From positions 4,417,804 to 4,481,803 of the forward strand of contig WARS01000030.1 in assembly GCA_008933995.1 (NCBI GenBank): a stretch of DNA of 64,000 nt, written 5' to 3'. Position numbers and translations under genes: made by a program. Every line of letters begins with the position of its first letter. Position 1 is the stretch's first letter. The notes beneath the pieces are model-generated. The model searched no databases and was not told the DNA's origin. It was given only the letters and a program-made list of their open reading frames with translations. The stretch is from Datnioides undecimradiatus. Its lineage: Eukaryota > Chordata > Actinopteri > Lobotiformes > Datnioididae. Shown in pieces: positions 1-13,264 of this stretch.

Positions 1-301
1 ATGTAAACACCTGCAAGGAGAAACAAATCAATCAAATCAATGTGTGATTTGAATAACAAGTTGTGACCAATAAAAATATCTCAATATTTGCATATTCAGA
101 CTATTTCAATTCTACCTTCTCAGGCGGTTGAGAGCTTCAAAGGGTTTTCATGGTAACTTCTTGCCATTTGGAAATAGCATGATTTTGGATTTGTCTGCGT
201 TAAACATTGGCTTAAGTTGAGTTAAATGGGACTGAACAGCAGCTAAGGCTGACTTGAGGAATTCAAGTGTTTTTATTACTAAAGGAAATGGGCAGTGGAT
301 A

Positions 302-737
302 ACACTGGGGAACACAATTTTTGTTGAGTTAGGTCTGACAGCTGTTTTTAACTAATTTTTGGGTGCGGAATCCAAAACTGATCTCAGTTTTTCTCTATCA
401 CGTCAAGTTTTTGAACTATAGGATCCCCGTTTTCTTAAAACATATGAAAAATACTGTACTTAACAGATATGTGCTTGTTTTATAAAAAATGTCAAATATT
501 GACATACAATGAAATATGAAAGAAACAGGCATGACTGCAATGTTTATTTAACAGTATTATGTTTTTACAAAGGATATGGCTACTGTAATTATAATTACAG
601 TAGGATCCTATAGTTCAAAAACTTGACGTGATAGAGAAAAACTGAGATCAGTTTTGGATTCCGCACCCAGAAATTAGTTAAAAACAGCTGTCAGACCTCA
701 ACAAAACTAACTCAACAAAAATTGTGTTCCCCAGTGT
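302..737. mobile_element. Palindromic MITE-like element with about 125-bp inverted arms
   Basis: The left arm (302-426) and right arm (about 602-737) are near-perfect reverse complements. Both run from ACACTGGGGAACACAATTTT through GTGCGGAATCCAAAACTGAT to GAACTATAGGATCC. The right arm carries an extra 10 bp from a small tandem duplication. The central 175 bp is AT-rich with no coding capacity. This is a fold-back, non-autonomous DNA element; the family is not assigned. A CAGTGGA sequence flanks both ends but not at exactly adjacent positions. Confidence 0.75.
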
Positions 738-782
738 AATCAGTGGAATTTTGCTTATCTGGAGGGTAAGCTGTGGAGAAAA

Positions 783-899
783 AACTTGACGTGCTAGAAA
801 AAAACTGACTGCAATTTTGGAATCAGCATGCCAATTTTAGTTTTAATCAGCATAAAAATCTAACTCAACAGAATTTTTTTTAAAATTGTTCCCCAGTGT
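783..899. repeat. Diverged third copy of the right arm of the 302-737 element
   Basis: AAAACTTGACGTGCTAGAAAA near the start and AATTGTTCCCCAGTGTA at the end repeat the order seen in 616-737 in the same orientation, with about a quarter of the bases changed. It suggests nested insertion or decay of a second element. Confidence 0.6.
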
Positions 900-954
900 A
901 ATCTTTCATTGCCATAAAATGCTAGGTACCATAGAGATTTTTTAGATATATGGA

Positions 955-1020
955 AATATAAATGGCCCAAGTACAGAGCCCTGTGGTACACCCTTCAGTA
1001 CAGAGAGAAATAAAGGAGAA
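955..1020 (+). pseudogene. Possible short retroelement coding remnant
   Basis: One frame reads GPSTEPCGTPFST, resembling a GP.TEPCGTP phrase I associate with repeated elements in fish. It is too short to classify. Confidence 0.2.
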
Positions 1021-1029
1021 TAAAATGTA

Positions 1030-4000
1030 ATTTCTTACAAAACACTCTCAAGGGATGCCATGTAGCTGTAGTCTATTTGTTCTGTTATACAAGCAGGCTA
1101 GATAATGACATGCTTGCCTGCATGCTTGGAAAGAAAATCACAAGGTTTTCCCTCCATCTGTCTTATAAAAGAAAAGCAAGTATTTGTAGAACAATTTACC
1201 TTGCATGCTTAAAAGCACTGGGAACACCTTTCCCTCCAAGTCTGGAATCACCTATTAATGAAGACCTTAGAAAGGAGAGAGATATGCTTTATGTTTATAT
1301 TCCGCTTTTTACACAGTTGTTAGTGCACAGATATCAATTATGAGGGTTTTGTTGTTGTTGGGCGTTTTTTTTTTGTATTTCTCATTGTGATGTATACAAA
1401 AGCAACAAAGCTTGTCCATGCTGGGCAAGGTCAGGTTGCTCCAATCAAATGCACCATTAATCAAGGAAAATCATTTGCAATGACAAACTCATCACTTGAA
1501 CAGCCAGCATCATACAGAGGGAAGGGAAGGCTGATAGGAAAAGTGGAAAAAATAGGGAGGGGAAGGAGAGATCACCACTTCTTATATATTCCTCTGAGAA
1601 AAGGGAGAGGAAACTGCTTTTACGCATTTGGGAAGCTGAGGAGTGAGGCTGTGCCTTGGAAAAAAAAACCCACAGATTCCTGAAATATGAATACTTGACA
1701 TTCCTCAGCCAGATTCACAGTGGCATCACTGTGTGTAAAGAGGTGACATATTCCAGAGATTGGATGATGATGACATTCGGTGTGAAAACACACTTTCTGC
1801 GCACACTCACTGTCGTTTTGAATGAGAGGATGGCAGCTCCTCGCTCAACACTTTTCCACACATTTTCATGGAAATTAAAAGCTGCTTACCACCTCTCAAA
1901 GGCAGTAATGTAAATAGAATTCCTCAGGTGTGTGACGATGGGCGGCTGTGTGAGAATAACGCCCACAGAGACATTCTGACTCTCAGAAACTCTGCTAAGC
2001 AGAATATTGTGCTGATGAATCATACATTTGATTGGTCTTAATAGTTTAGATTGATTGATTTGAAAATTAAAAGGCAGATATATGAGTGGGCAGCTCAACC
2101 AATATAGCTTCATCTGAAGACTCGCCAGCCCTGAGAATCTATTGTTACATTTTTCTTCATTACTTTGGGAGAGAACAGTTTCCTGCTGGTTATTGAACTG
2201 TACATCAGAATAATCATGACGATGCTGGAAACAGTTTAATCTTGCAGCCACACTTGGTGACTTACACTCTTTGATTAAATTCATACACATTACAGCATAA
2301 CATTAAGCAGTTCCCATAAATTTGCAGTCTTCGAGAGCCTAAGCAAATTCAAGCATTCCCACCAAATGGTCAGAGAGAAAGGTTCCTTGCGAGTTGAAGC
2401 AAGTGCAGCAGCTGTCCTTGTAAAAACAATCCAAGGACCACTTTCATGTGTCACAATAGACCAAACCACTTGGCCACCGCAAGGTTTAACCGTCTCTTAC
2501 CGCCAACCTTCAAGACTAGGATAAACAATTTGATCTATTGAATCTATTGAGAGATCTATACATGTGTTGTGGGGCTCTTTCTTATGGACACAGGGCAAAA
2601 TAAAGCAATATGAGAAGCTACTTCGGCTAAGAAATCAAGCAGCGTGTTGTACAACTGCTGGGCACCAAGCAGGAACTAAAATCAGACAGGAATACTAAAC
2701 TCTGCTGTGGTGCTGTTTCAGTAGAAAAACATAACATTCAACATTAATATTCACATTTTAATAAGGGAACATTGTTTTTCAGTATCGGCCCAGCTCAGAG
2801 TGCGTTACACACCAAAATAGGCAGTTATCATTAACAACAGTAATACAGCATAATTATTGCTCAGTTATATCTTGAAGCGCTCATAACCTTCAACAGCTGG
2901 TTATGGCTTAGATTAGTCGTTTGGACACCAGTGTGTATTAGTGATGAGGTGTAGCACAAAGAAAATAATGCCTGCTCTCCAGCCAATCAGAGCCAAGTAA
3001 ATATTATAATGTTTTTAATACTTGTTTTCCACAAAAGACAACACCGCAGGACAGTTAACACTTTGCTGTGTATCATGGAGCAGTTCATACAGTAAGTTTT
3101 GTCTTTGTGCGGGTTTGTGTACTTGTACTTTGTGTGTATATGTGTTTATTTGTGGATCAAGTTGACTTTTGTTGGGTTTGTGGCAAATGTTTCAGCTTGT
3201 CGATAATAATAGATAAGTGAGCTGATTTTTGACCCAGTTTCAGTTTGGTAAACAGATGTCCCATAGCAAAAATATTTCAAAATGCACTTTGGCAACTCTA
3301 CTGAGAGTATGACACAGGGCCGCGGACAAAGAGGAAAGTACAATTACTGTTTTTTGGGTCACAGTCAATTTCTGCCAAACAATACACCCACAGTCTTCGT
3401 GGTTCTGGTCTCTCAAGCCTATTGTTTTGCAGAGATCCAGCAGAGAGTCGTCAGACCAGCCTACCTTCATCTGAACTTGCTGTAGTTAATATCATATTGC
3501 CTCCTGGACTCTGTTCTAAGTATGTACTAAAGCAAGCTGCCCAACAGACCCACTCACATGCACCAAACAGCTTAGAGAGATGCAAACAACAGAAATACAC
3601 TCGGATGCTTAACCACTCAGATCTGATGATACTACTGCTACATTTAAAGCTTTATGACACAATGTAACACCCAGGGCAGCCACCACTGAGGAGAGTAATG
3701 GTTATGAGAAATTGGCAGGGGGTGGAGACATTAATGAGAGTCTACAAAATACATCTTTTTTGAGCCGAATTCTGCATTTGAAATATTTCAAATATCTTAA
3801 AATCTGTTTTTGGCTGGAAATTTGGGAAAGAAAAATGTTGTTTATATGGGCAGTTTTAGTTTAGAAAATACTGAAGTTTTGAAGTTAGTTTTGAAATGTT
3901 TTGATTATATTAATTCCAGGTTTATATTTTGAGCAGTATGCATCTATTTATTTATTTGTTTGTTTTTGTTTGTATGTATGTATGTATTGTTTTATAACGA

Positions 4001-4359
4001 CTGGAGGATGGTTCAGTGATCAAAAAAAAAAAGTCATCACAGTCATAATTGCTGTACACCATTACTATTAATTTATCACGATCTGACACTAAAAATTAGC
4101 CAAATGTCACCCTACTAGGTTGCATTATATAATCAATTATTATTTTGCACAAGGCACATTGGAAACCAATGAGATATTGAGTGGTCTGAACAGAGTCATT
4201 TAACTTGAGTGCAAGTCTAAATGGATGTTTGAAGAATTCCCTTTCTTTTCCCATTTAGATTTTGTTATAGATTTTTACCGTGTTCTGAGAATTCTGAATA
4301 ACAAGAAGTATCTGACCTGGAAGCCTTCAGCAGGCAGTATAAGTCAGTAAATCATCAAA

Positions 4360-4409
<50 letters not shown>

Positions 4410-7216
4410 ACCATTGATCTAAAGTATATTGATAACCACTAATACTGGTCACCTCCCAGCAGTCCACCCTTATCAACCATCTGGGTGAGAACAAAATCCA
4501 ATCTTCCAGTTAAAGGGAGCAGTTGCAGCTGGTCATGATGGGATTTAACACATGATGCATGTGTGCCGCAGGAAATGGGAAGTCAGATAATGTACTTTAG
4601 ATGTATATCTGTGCCGCTAGTAGCCAGGGAGCAGGGATTCAGCCAGGTTCTCCATACTCAGTCCAAGTCCAACTAACTTCTCTGCAAATTGGCAGAGAAC
4701 CACAGAGTGCAGGGCTCACACCAACTTTTCAAAGCAATTCAGCCTCAAAAATTGTCAGAGCCCACCATTTGTGTTTGAGTAATATTTATATCTTATATGT
4801 TTTTGCCGTATGTTGTGTGGGCTTTGAACCTAAATCTCTGCATGTAGCCATGGCTGACATGCGTGGTTGTTACCCTTTTGTAGAACCAGTAGCTTTAACT
4901 GGTTGTAAAACCAGTATAAACCAACAGTGAAACTTCAAATGGAGTGAGAGAGGGTCTGTCCAGTAAATGAAATGCAGAGGTGAGTGGAGCTCATTACTCA
5001 CTGTCACAGAGCGAGTGACAGGTACATCAGCTGAAAGTGCACACATCGAGCTATTTATAAATAACAGTGACAGGAGCTTGAAGTAGATGTCCCATTTCAT
5101 GTTTTTTCCACCCCCAGCTCTTATCACACTCCTTTTGTCTGAACAGCTGGCACAGATGCAGTGAAAGATCCCATGTGCAAACACTCTGACACAATAACCT
5201 CTCTCTTTACAGCCCTCCTCCATCAGAAATTACACACACACACACGTAGTGAAACCCAACATGGCACCCATGGCCACCTGTCACAGACTGGCGTGTACTC
5301 TTCCCAGAGCGCAACTCCTGTTCAAGGTTCCTTTTAATTGGTTGCAGCCCTCCCCAAGGTGGGAGCTGTGTCTAACAGCAGACACAGTAATGGTTTACCA
5401 TGGGAGCTGTGCATTAAACATACAGTTCAGTCGAGCCACAGAAGAGCACTTCAGCATATACAGTACCTAAGCTGCATGGGGTGTCCCTTATGGATGTCCA
5501 TGGTGGTGGCATCATCAAGCATATTCACACTGCATCAACAGTCTGGGGTCACTGTAATGAATCTACTGTATATTAGGTTGAGTTTTTAGTCTTTCAGCTA
5601 CTGTAGGAGACACTCAGAGGAAGTGAGAAGAGTGTGCGGAGGATCTTATGTTGGCCTCCATTATAGTCAGCTTTGATAACAGTGTTGGTTTATTTTTTTC
5701 TCTACTGCATCCTGTGTAGGATATAAACCTGTTATGTAATCTTAGAAAAATCAATAAGGACATCATTGAGAAAGTCAATAAAGTCTGTAAGAAAAAGAAA
5801 ATGTCCCTGACAGCACCATGACCTTTGGTCAGTGGGCTCTGCTCAGGCAAGCATTGTGATTGGAGAATGGGATTGCTCTTATTATCTGCTCATGGGATCT
5901 TTATTTGTGTTCAGTTTAGTTCTGTGTGAGTTTGTGTGTGCGTGTGCATTACTGTAGGTATATTTGAGTTTACAATATCACACACCAGTGGTTTATCCCC
6001 TTATGAGTACTGGGACCCTTGTGACGGCGTACCCCTGCAGTACATTTGAGATGTCTGCATTTACATGACTTTAAAAGCCTTTTAAATACATTTGGAACAT
6101 AAACTAAAACTGTAAACCTGCTGCAGCGAAGTCAAAGAGCTCAAAGGAGAGACCACAAGCCTGTTCACTGATAAGCTATTTTTGTGGGGTCTTGCTAATA
6201 ATGTGAAGGTGAGGAAATGAGATCCAACGCACAAAGCAATCTGACTGCTAGTCACAGGCTGCTTGTGCAGATTGGAAACAGAGCTGAAACAACTGATGAT
6301 GTCATTTTGAAGTTTTCATATACACAGCATCATTAAGATAATACCCACAATGCTGCACAAGAATTAAAGTCATGTACAGTTCTCTTTTAGATGCAGAAAA
6401 ATAAAATAACGCACTATAAAGCACTACACTGTTCATCTAAGCTATAAAGCTTTTCATTCTCTTATATTTCCCTATATTTGGCACGATCCCTCCTGAAGAC
6501 AACCCCAGAGGCACCATTTCTCAGAGAGACCTGAGCCACTGTCTGATATCTGAGGAGAGTGGAGGTTTACAGCGCTAAGCTAGCAGTTTCTTTGCCGCAG
6601 TCAGGCCTGCTCGCCAAATTTGTTTCTGGTTCGGACTTAGGTCGAGGCCATCGTCACTTTCGCAGTGAGGTTTAATATTACTTACCGACAACATTTAATC
6701 AATGTCCAGTGTCCTTTGGTTACGCACCAGTAAGTATTGTTTGTTTACGACTAGAAGTCCACACGCGATGCACACACACAAAAGCCAGCGGAAGCACATG
6801 ACTTCTCTTCATTCTCTTATTCCATTAACTGGGAGCACGGCCCTGAATGTGCCGCGCTTGGCAGAATCCACCCCGTGCTTCCCTTTTTATTTTCTCTCTT
6901 CTCATGTATCATGTGAGACAAACAAGTAAATAAATAATAGCAGGGCCACTCTTCAAAACTAGGTTTAATTATCCACAGGCAGCTTAATGGGAGGGGGAGG
7001 GGTGTTTTTTTTCCGAGGGGTGACAACCTCTGTGCCTTGAACCTTGCTACACACTCGCATAGACAAGCACATCCAGCCCACACAAAGTCATTCATCATGG
7101 TGTCAGTTGGGAGCTTGTGGGGAGGACTCCTGGGTAAAAAGCTCTCGAATTAGAATTCTATTTCACATGTTTACTCGCCGCTCGCTTGTCTGTGAGGTCT
7201 GCTACTGTTATGTTAA

Positions 7217-7247
<31 letters not shown>

Positions 7248-8150
7248 AGAGAGATGAAGAGGCCTTTCATGCTGTGGGAGGCAGCACAACATGATTAGGA
7301 TACAGATTTAACAACGCGGTGCGTGAATTCACTGCTTCCACAATAAACTCTGAGATTCATTGTCTTCTGCAGACGGTTTGACACAGCAAAACACTCATTA
7401 TATCTTTTCGCAGGAGCATACCTGCATTGCAAAGTGCATAAAGGATCATTAAGGGTGTATATTCCTCAACAGGGAGGCTGAGACCTCAAGAACGACTTGG
7501 ATTTAAATTACATCTCATATGATGTGAATATATTTGAATCATACATCAGCTGTCCAGCCATTAGCCAAGGCACTGTGCTCCAGGTGTCAGAAACAATTAA
7601 AATTGCATAAAGAGAAATTTTATGAACTGAGCATACGTGATTCGGATTTTACCCGCACCGCCTTGAGTCAGAATGAAATGTCTTTTTTTTTTATTTTCAG
7701 GGGCTTGTTATTGTAGGCTTATTTTGCACGGAGGAAAGCTATTTTCACAACAGCTGCTTTACTGCAGCGGTTTTATCATTTTTATTACCCCACTCCCAGC
7801 TTATAGCCCAAGAGCACAGATAGGCTCAAATGGAAAAGTGCCCTTACCGTACACTCGCAAAAACATGTTATTTTTTTCTCAGATATGAAGTCGATTCCCT
7901 CTAAAAGCATGTCACTGGGTGTATTATTGCTCCATAATGAAGGATTGATTGTTATGGACGACTTTATGGTATTATTATGGTTAAACATATCAGCATCATC
8001 ATTAATAGTGATTTTAACACAGCGGCATTAAAGGAAGTATAACTGTGTTTTTTTTCCCCCTCGGGTAAAGAGCTCAAATTTGCAAGATGGGAAATTGAAT
8101 TAGGTGAAATCATTTTAATCATAGTACTGATTCTGTACCTGGCGGTTTTC
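1030..8150. other. Gene-free stretch with simple repeats
   Basis: No coding exon with splice sites or family similarity was recognised on either strand. It contains a (TG)n tract at 4362-4409 and a shorter one at about 7218-7241, GTAT repeats near 3972-3986, and AT-rich DNA. Confidence 0.5.
4362..4409. repeat. (TG)24 microsatellite
   Basis: Uninterrupted TG dinucleotides over 48 bp. Confidence 0.98.
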
Positions 8151-8152
8151 AT

Positions 8153-8334
8153 GGGACAGCCAGTCTCACCTGGTAGAGTGCATACTGTGATTCAAGGCTG
8201 AGTCCTTGCTGCAGCAGACCAGTTTGATTTAATCCCAGGCCCCTTTGCTCGTCATTCCCCCTCTGTCCCTGCCTCTCTGGTTTCTCTCCAGCTGTCACAA
8301 TCATAATAAGGTAGAAATGCCCCAAAAAAAAAAT
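8153..8334 (+). mobile_element. tRNA-derived SINE
   Basis: The 5' part has an A-box-like TGGTAGAGTGC and a B-box-like GGCTGAGTCC, as in RNA polymerase III promoters. The body reads CCCCTTTGCTCGTCATTCCCC, then pyrimidine-rich DNA, then CAGCTGTCACAATCATAATAA and an A-rich tail ending AAAAAAAAAATCC. This order is a repeat I know as very common in teleost genomes (CTTTGCTGCATGTCATTCCCC type). It does not fold as a functional tRNA. Confidence 0.75.
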
Positions 8335-8448
8335 CCAAAAATCACATTTCTTTGATGTGATGGAGGTTCACTCCTGAGACTGAATTTACAACCTTAAATG
8401 AACCTGTCTCTCCATTTCCGCGTGCTGTAAATTACACTCAGTCTGCTT

Positions 8449-8720
8449 TTAAAGGAGCAGTGTGTAGGGTTTGGTGGCAACTTGTGGTAAACTAGTAGAT
8501 TGCAACCAACTGAACAATACCTCTCCATTTCTTATTCCTTTCCAAGCAGGTGGGAGATCCTATGTTGGCTGTGAAAAACACAAAAAACCTACAGCCAGTG
8601 TTTAATTTGTCCAATCTGGGCTACTGTAAAAACAAGGTGGTGCAACATGGTGCATTCTGTGGAGGAAAATGGAGTATGAAAACTTGATTATAAATATTAT
8701 ATTTAGATATTGGCTGAAAT
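8449..8720 (+). mobile_element. Truncated teleost dispersed repeat starting TTAAAGGAGCAGTGTGTAGG
   Basis: It begins with TTAAAGGAGCAGTGTGTAGG, a terminus seen many times in fish genomes. The body includes GATTGCAACCAACTGAA, CCAGTGTTTAATTTGTCC and GGGCTACTGTAAAAACA. The expected inverted right terminus is absent, so the copy is 3'-truncated. It is non-coding and probably a non-autonomous DNA transposon. Confidence 0.7.
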
Positions 8721-9046
8721 TCAGTATAAATATGCGATCCAAGATTCTCAGTAATATTTTATAGTCACTGATTGGGAAAACTGTTCTGTAATGGATTTTC
8801 AGTTTGTGTCACTGTTGCATGGCCAACTTGGCTCGTAGATGATTGGCTATCAGTGTTCCCATTTTGGGACAGTAGCAAACCTCAAAAGTCTCCTGCAAAC
8901 CTCATCAGTCTGTGTGTCCACAAAGTCATTACCATGTGATGGTCTCAGTGTAATTTCAAAAGTATGTTGGAGTTTGAATGGACCTTCCTATGTAATGTCA
9001 TTCCCCCTGCGTGTTTGTATGAAGAAGCATATATGTGCTACATCTG

Positions 9047-9322
9047 AGTGATTCTCAACCAGAGGCACCTGTGCCCCAGGGGGATACTCCTACAGCTGCC
9101 AGTATGCGCTCCAAAACACTGGGAAGTAGCCATTTGCTTAGTTGTTCCTGTGTAGCACATGCATGTATGTGAATGCAGGTATATGAAGAGTTGTGGGACA
9201 CATTATGAGCCCGCTGCTTGCGCTGCTGAGCTGAAGCAGGTGGTAGCTCACTTTGTCTTTGCCATGACGGGGGAACTACAGGTGTTGCAGTGGGGTACAG
9301 GTACCACAGGGTGTGAATCACT
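9047..9322. mobile_element. hAT-like MITE with about 32-bp terminal inverted repeats
   Basis: The left end reads AGTGATTCTCAACCAGAGGC then ACCTGTGCCCCA. The reverse complement of the right end reads AGTGATTCACACCCTGTGGT then ACCTGTACCCCA, about 26 of 32 matching. The 276-bp length, the AGTGATTCTCAACC type of end and the lack of coding capacity suggest a non-autonomous hAT-type element. No clear 8-bp target duplication is visible. Confidence 0.6.
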
Positions 9323-12054
9323 GAAATATAGAATAAATGTGCTTTTTCACACAAGTACACACAATAGAGGTTCCAGAGTCTATAGCATCCATGCTTATCC
9401 AGGCCTAATGTGCATTTGGAAAAGAGGTATTGTTTCATTTCTCTATTCTTATTAAACAGCTGGTTCACATTGAAAACAGTACATTACGAGATTGAATAAT
9501 AACTGTCTTTAGATGTTAATATGTTCCAGGAGACCACTATGCATTTGTTAGTAAAGGCAAAGTGAGGTAGCAGCTGAATGAAAAGGCTTGATATATTACT
9601 CATACATACTCATAAAGAACATTACTTGTCACCTTGGCAAATGAAACTTGTTTTTCACCCAGCTAACACAATGTATTTGGAGTATTACTCTGCTACCTGT
9701 AGAACCATATTTAGCTCAAGGCCACTTGATTAGTTGTGGATGTATTATCAGTCTCTTCCAGTTTGTGCTGTGGACAGAACCAGCAACATTTGCACTTCTT
9801 GGTCAGACAGTGCGGCATCTGTGCCAAGAGAGTTCAGTCTCTGACAGTCTGTCCTTATGTGCGAACTCATTACTGACCAGATTTTTGTCAAAGGTGACTG
9901 TGTGCTTCCCTTCCCCTTTGATTGGAAAGGTGAGCTGTCTGCACTGAATGCTGAACTATATGGAAAATGAGTAAGCTATCTCTTTCAAATTGTTGATCTT
10001 TCATGGGTGAAATGGAAGTCTTTCATGTTGGGAGGACGCAAAAGGCCAAAGAGGGGGAAGAAATCTGTCGGACTAAAATTTCAGTCACGCTTATTTAATT
10101 ATTTTTCTATTCTGCTCTCTTTTTCTCAGACTTGAAAGCCAGCGAGCAGGAAAAATTACATTTGCATTTGAAGCGATAGTTAAAAAAAGATTAATGATCA
10201 AAAGTGGAAAAAATTTGGATCGGCTGATTACACATCAAATATGCACATAAGCATCGCTAATTAGCATGCAAATACATGCACATGGACACACACTCAGGTA
10301 TTATCAATACATGGGCTTGCATTAAAGCTGAGGTGCTTCTGATACTCTCCCATGGACGATCTATAGGTCCATTCAACATCCAAGGAAAAAAAAATCTGAA
10401 TTTATACGTTACCTAAGTTTAGTGGCAAAATGATTTCATTCCATTCGAACTGCGCAACCAGTGGGTTTTCCTCTTGCATTACTTTTAGGAAATTTTCACA
10501 CTCAAATTTGCACCATTTCCCAACAGTGAGTTGTCTTGACAGTGCTGACCTTTGAGGGTATGGAGGGCTTTAAGTTCAACATGGAGGCAGCTATTAGCTC
10601 CACTTTTATCTAACCTCCTCTGTTGGAGAAGAGCCTTCTTCACAAATGAGAAAAAGTTGGTGAACAGTCATGAGTTGATGGTTCAAATGTGCCCTTTGAA
10701 TTACTGTGTAGATATTGTTCCTTTAGTGATTGAGCTAAGTTAACAAGTCTGCTAACTAGTGTGCGTGCTAATTAGATGGAACTACTTACTCATTAGATTG
10801 GAGAGCTTTATTCAGCTCTTGAGTGTTAAAAGTAAATAATGAGCAAGCCCCAAAACAAGATTCTTGGGGGAGTAAATGGTCCAGCACTTAAAAAATAAAG
10901 CAAAGCCAGCACAGGAAAGTTGTTATGAATTGCTATTCTGCTGCTAGCTTGCTAGTGGTTAGCTGCAGTAGCTCATTAATTAGCTCTGTTAGCTCACTCA
11001 AAGTTGCACAGATTCATTTCGCTTTGCCTCTTTCTGTCTTTCTTTTCCAATAATGAGAGACAATTCAATCTATATCATAAATATTGTTTGCTTTCCGTCT
11101 AGATTGAATGACGCAGTCCTCTTGCAAATCAGCCCTGAAGTGTCAACAATGTAAAGACACAAGCCCCCTTCAAAGCTTCTTTTCAAACCCCGAATGTAAT
11201 TGCATGATTGACTCATGGGACTGAGAGACAGCAAGGCCTTCTGTTCCTTTTAATTCAGGCAGTGCTAACCGTCCTTGTTTTAGGAAGGCTTCAAAATGAC
11301 CTGATTAATCTGCAGGCTGTCAACCCCCTTTTTATTGAGCAAGTCTTTATTCTTGAACATTGTCAGCTACCTTTATCTGATACCCATTCTCCTTTATCAG
11401 CAGATTTGTGTTAAAGCCAAATGAAACACTAGATAAAATCCTAGATGAGTGTGTGCTGAACCACATTACAGATTTCAGGTTCAGTTAAATCTATAAGGGT
11501 ATGGCAGCACATGTGACATTACATCTGAGACTGTCCAGCTGACTGCAGATGGAGCACTGACATCAGACCCTTGAGGAGGAGAGGAGAGGAGAGGTATTCC
11601 CTTAAGAGCTGGGAGCAGGATACTGCCAGGCCTAATCAGTTCACAGCCAGCCCTATTAATCAACACTCTCTCTCTGCAGTCGCACATACAGACTGTGCAC
11701 ACACAGCTCCTATCTGAAGGGGAAGTTATAGGTTATTAAATGTCATTCGTGGTTATTATACATTTTTTATGATGTTTAGGGTAATACCTCTGTGTACAGG
11801 ATGCTGTATATGTAACATCAGTACGTTGAATCATCTTAAAGACCACACACAAACTGTGTGTTTATGCTTATAAGGACACACATATACTGACCAAAAAAAA
11901 TGATATAGGCGTTTTTAAAAACATAGTCTCCTACAAAATGTTTAGAAATACAAAAATTTTGCTGTTGAGTATTTAGTTTTTGCTGACTTATGTTGTTTAA
12001 ACCTCTGACCCTGCTGCAGTGATGTAGAAGTGTACTAGGGTGTGTTAGTACACT

Positions 12055-12064
12055 GTGACGTCAC
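12055..12064. promoter_or_regulatory. Full CRE palindrome GTGACGTCAC
   Basis: A perfect 10-bp CREB/ATF-type site directly follows a short hairpin (GTGTACTA/TAGTACAC, 12030-12053). No gene start is recognised nearby, so function is unknown. Confidence 0.35.
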
Positions 12065-13222
12065 TCCCGGTTGTCAAACTTGCTGAAAATGTACAAATAA
12101 GTTAGGTAAATGAAAATATTTTGAGCAAAACATTTTGTCTAATGCATTTTTTAATAGCAACATTTTAAGCAGGAAAAAGTTGCAGAAAGCTATTTGCAAA
12201 GGTAATATTGATGGTGATCATGTTGCTTACTGAAGTTTAGAAAAAAACAGGCACAGACACTTCAGGGGGAGGGGGAAATAGATAAAGGAGTCACATTTGT
12301 CTTAGGAGAAGTAGAACAATCATTGTGACTTGTCTAATCCACTGTATCAAATTAAAGTAGTCTCAGTCAGTTGAGGAAAAAAGTCAGGTAGAGGCAACCA
12401 TCTGAAAAAGTTGCAGAAAAAGTACATTCAGGTCCCAAATTTGCTGGAGAAGTCTAACTCTTTATCTTTCCCTATAGATACAGTACATACTGTTGAGAAC
12501 AGTGTGTGTGTTTGTGTTTGTACTGATAGATTTCTTCACCACCACAAGACGATCCAGTTTCCATCCAGTTTACCTGACTCCTCCTGCCCTCTCCACCTTC
12601 TCGCCTGTCAACTCAGTTCAGTGTTTTACCCCGGCAGCCCGGGGCATCCCTGACGGCTGTTCACAGCACTAATGGGGCACTGAGAGCGCGAGAGAGAGAG
12701 GGACAAGGGGGAGAGAAAGAGAAAAGGACACATAGAGGAAGAGACAGAAGATTGAGTTTTGAGTAGTGTGGGAAAACGGAGAGACTGATCGATTCCAGAG
12801 CCCCATGGGCAAGGCAGCATGCGGGGCGCACAGCAGGTGATATCTGTCAGCATCAGTTTTTCCTGCAAGTGTGTCAAGTACAGGATCGCCTCAATAATTC
12901 AGGCAGCATTCGCCACTCAATTTGAACTTCCATTGATTCCTCACATTGATTCAAACTATTATTTTTATGATGTATTTTTATGTTCTAATGTAAAGTGTAA
13001 GGCTTTGTAATAGTCCTACAAAAGGAACCTGTTTATATCCTAACAGGGGCTTTAACCTGAATACAAGCTGACCAATGTGGACCAAAATTGAGATCCCTAC
13101 AGCTACTGGCTGCTATTTCAGGGTTAAAATTGGTTTTTGTGCCTCAGCTTACAATAAGGTTATGGTAAAGGACTAGGGAATGCATGTCCATGACTTGTCC
13201 TCACAGGGATAGTGGAGCAAAC

Positions 13223-13223
<1 letters not shown>

Positions 13224-13261
<38 letters not shown>
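13224..13261. repeat. (TG)19 microsatellite
   Basis: An uninterrupted TG tract. Confidence 0.97.

Positions 13262-13264
<3 letters not shown>

Noticed and set aside
8156-8230. tRNA-like sequence with A and B boxes
   Set aside because: It is not a complete cloverleaf, and the downstream body and A-rich tail identify it as a SINE.
9055-9468. Minus-strand 137-codon frame
   Set aside because: Most of it lies within the terminal-inverted-repeat element at 9047-9322 and shows no protein family.
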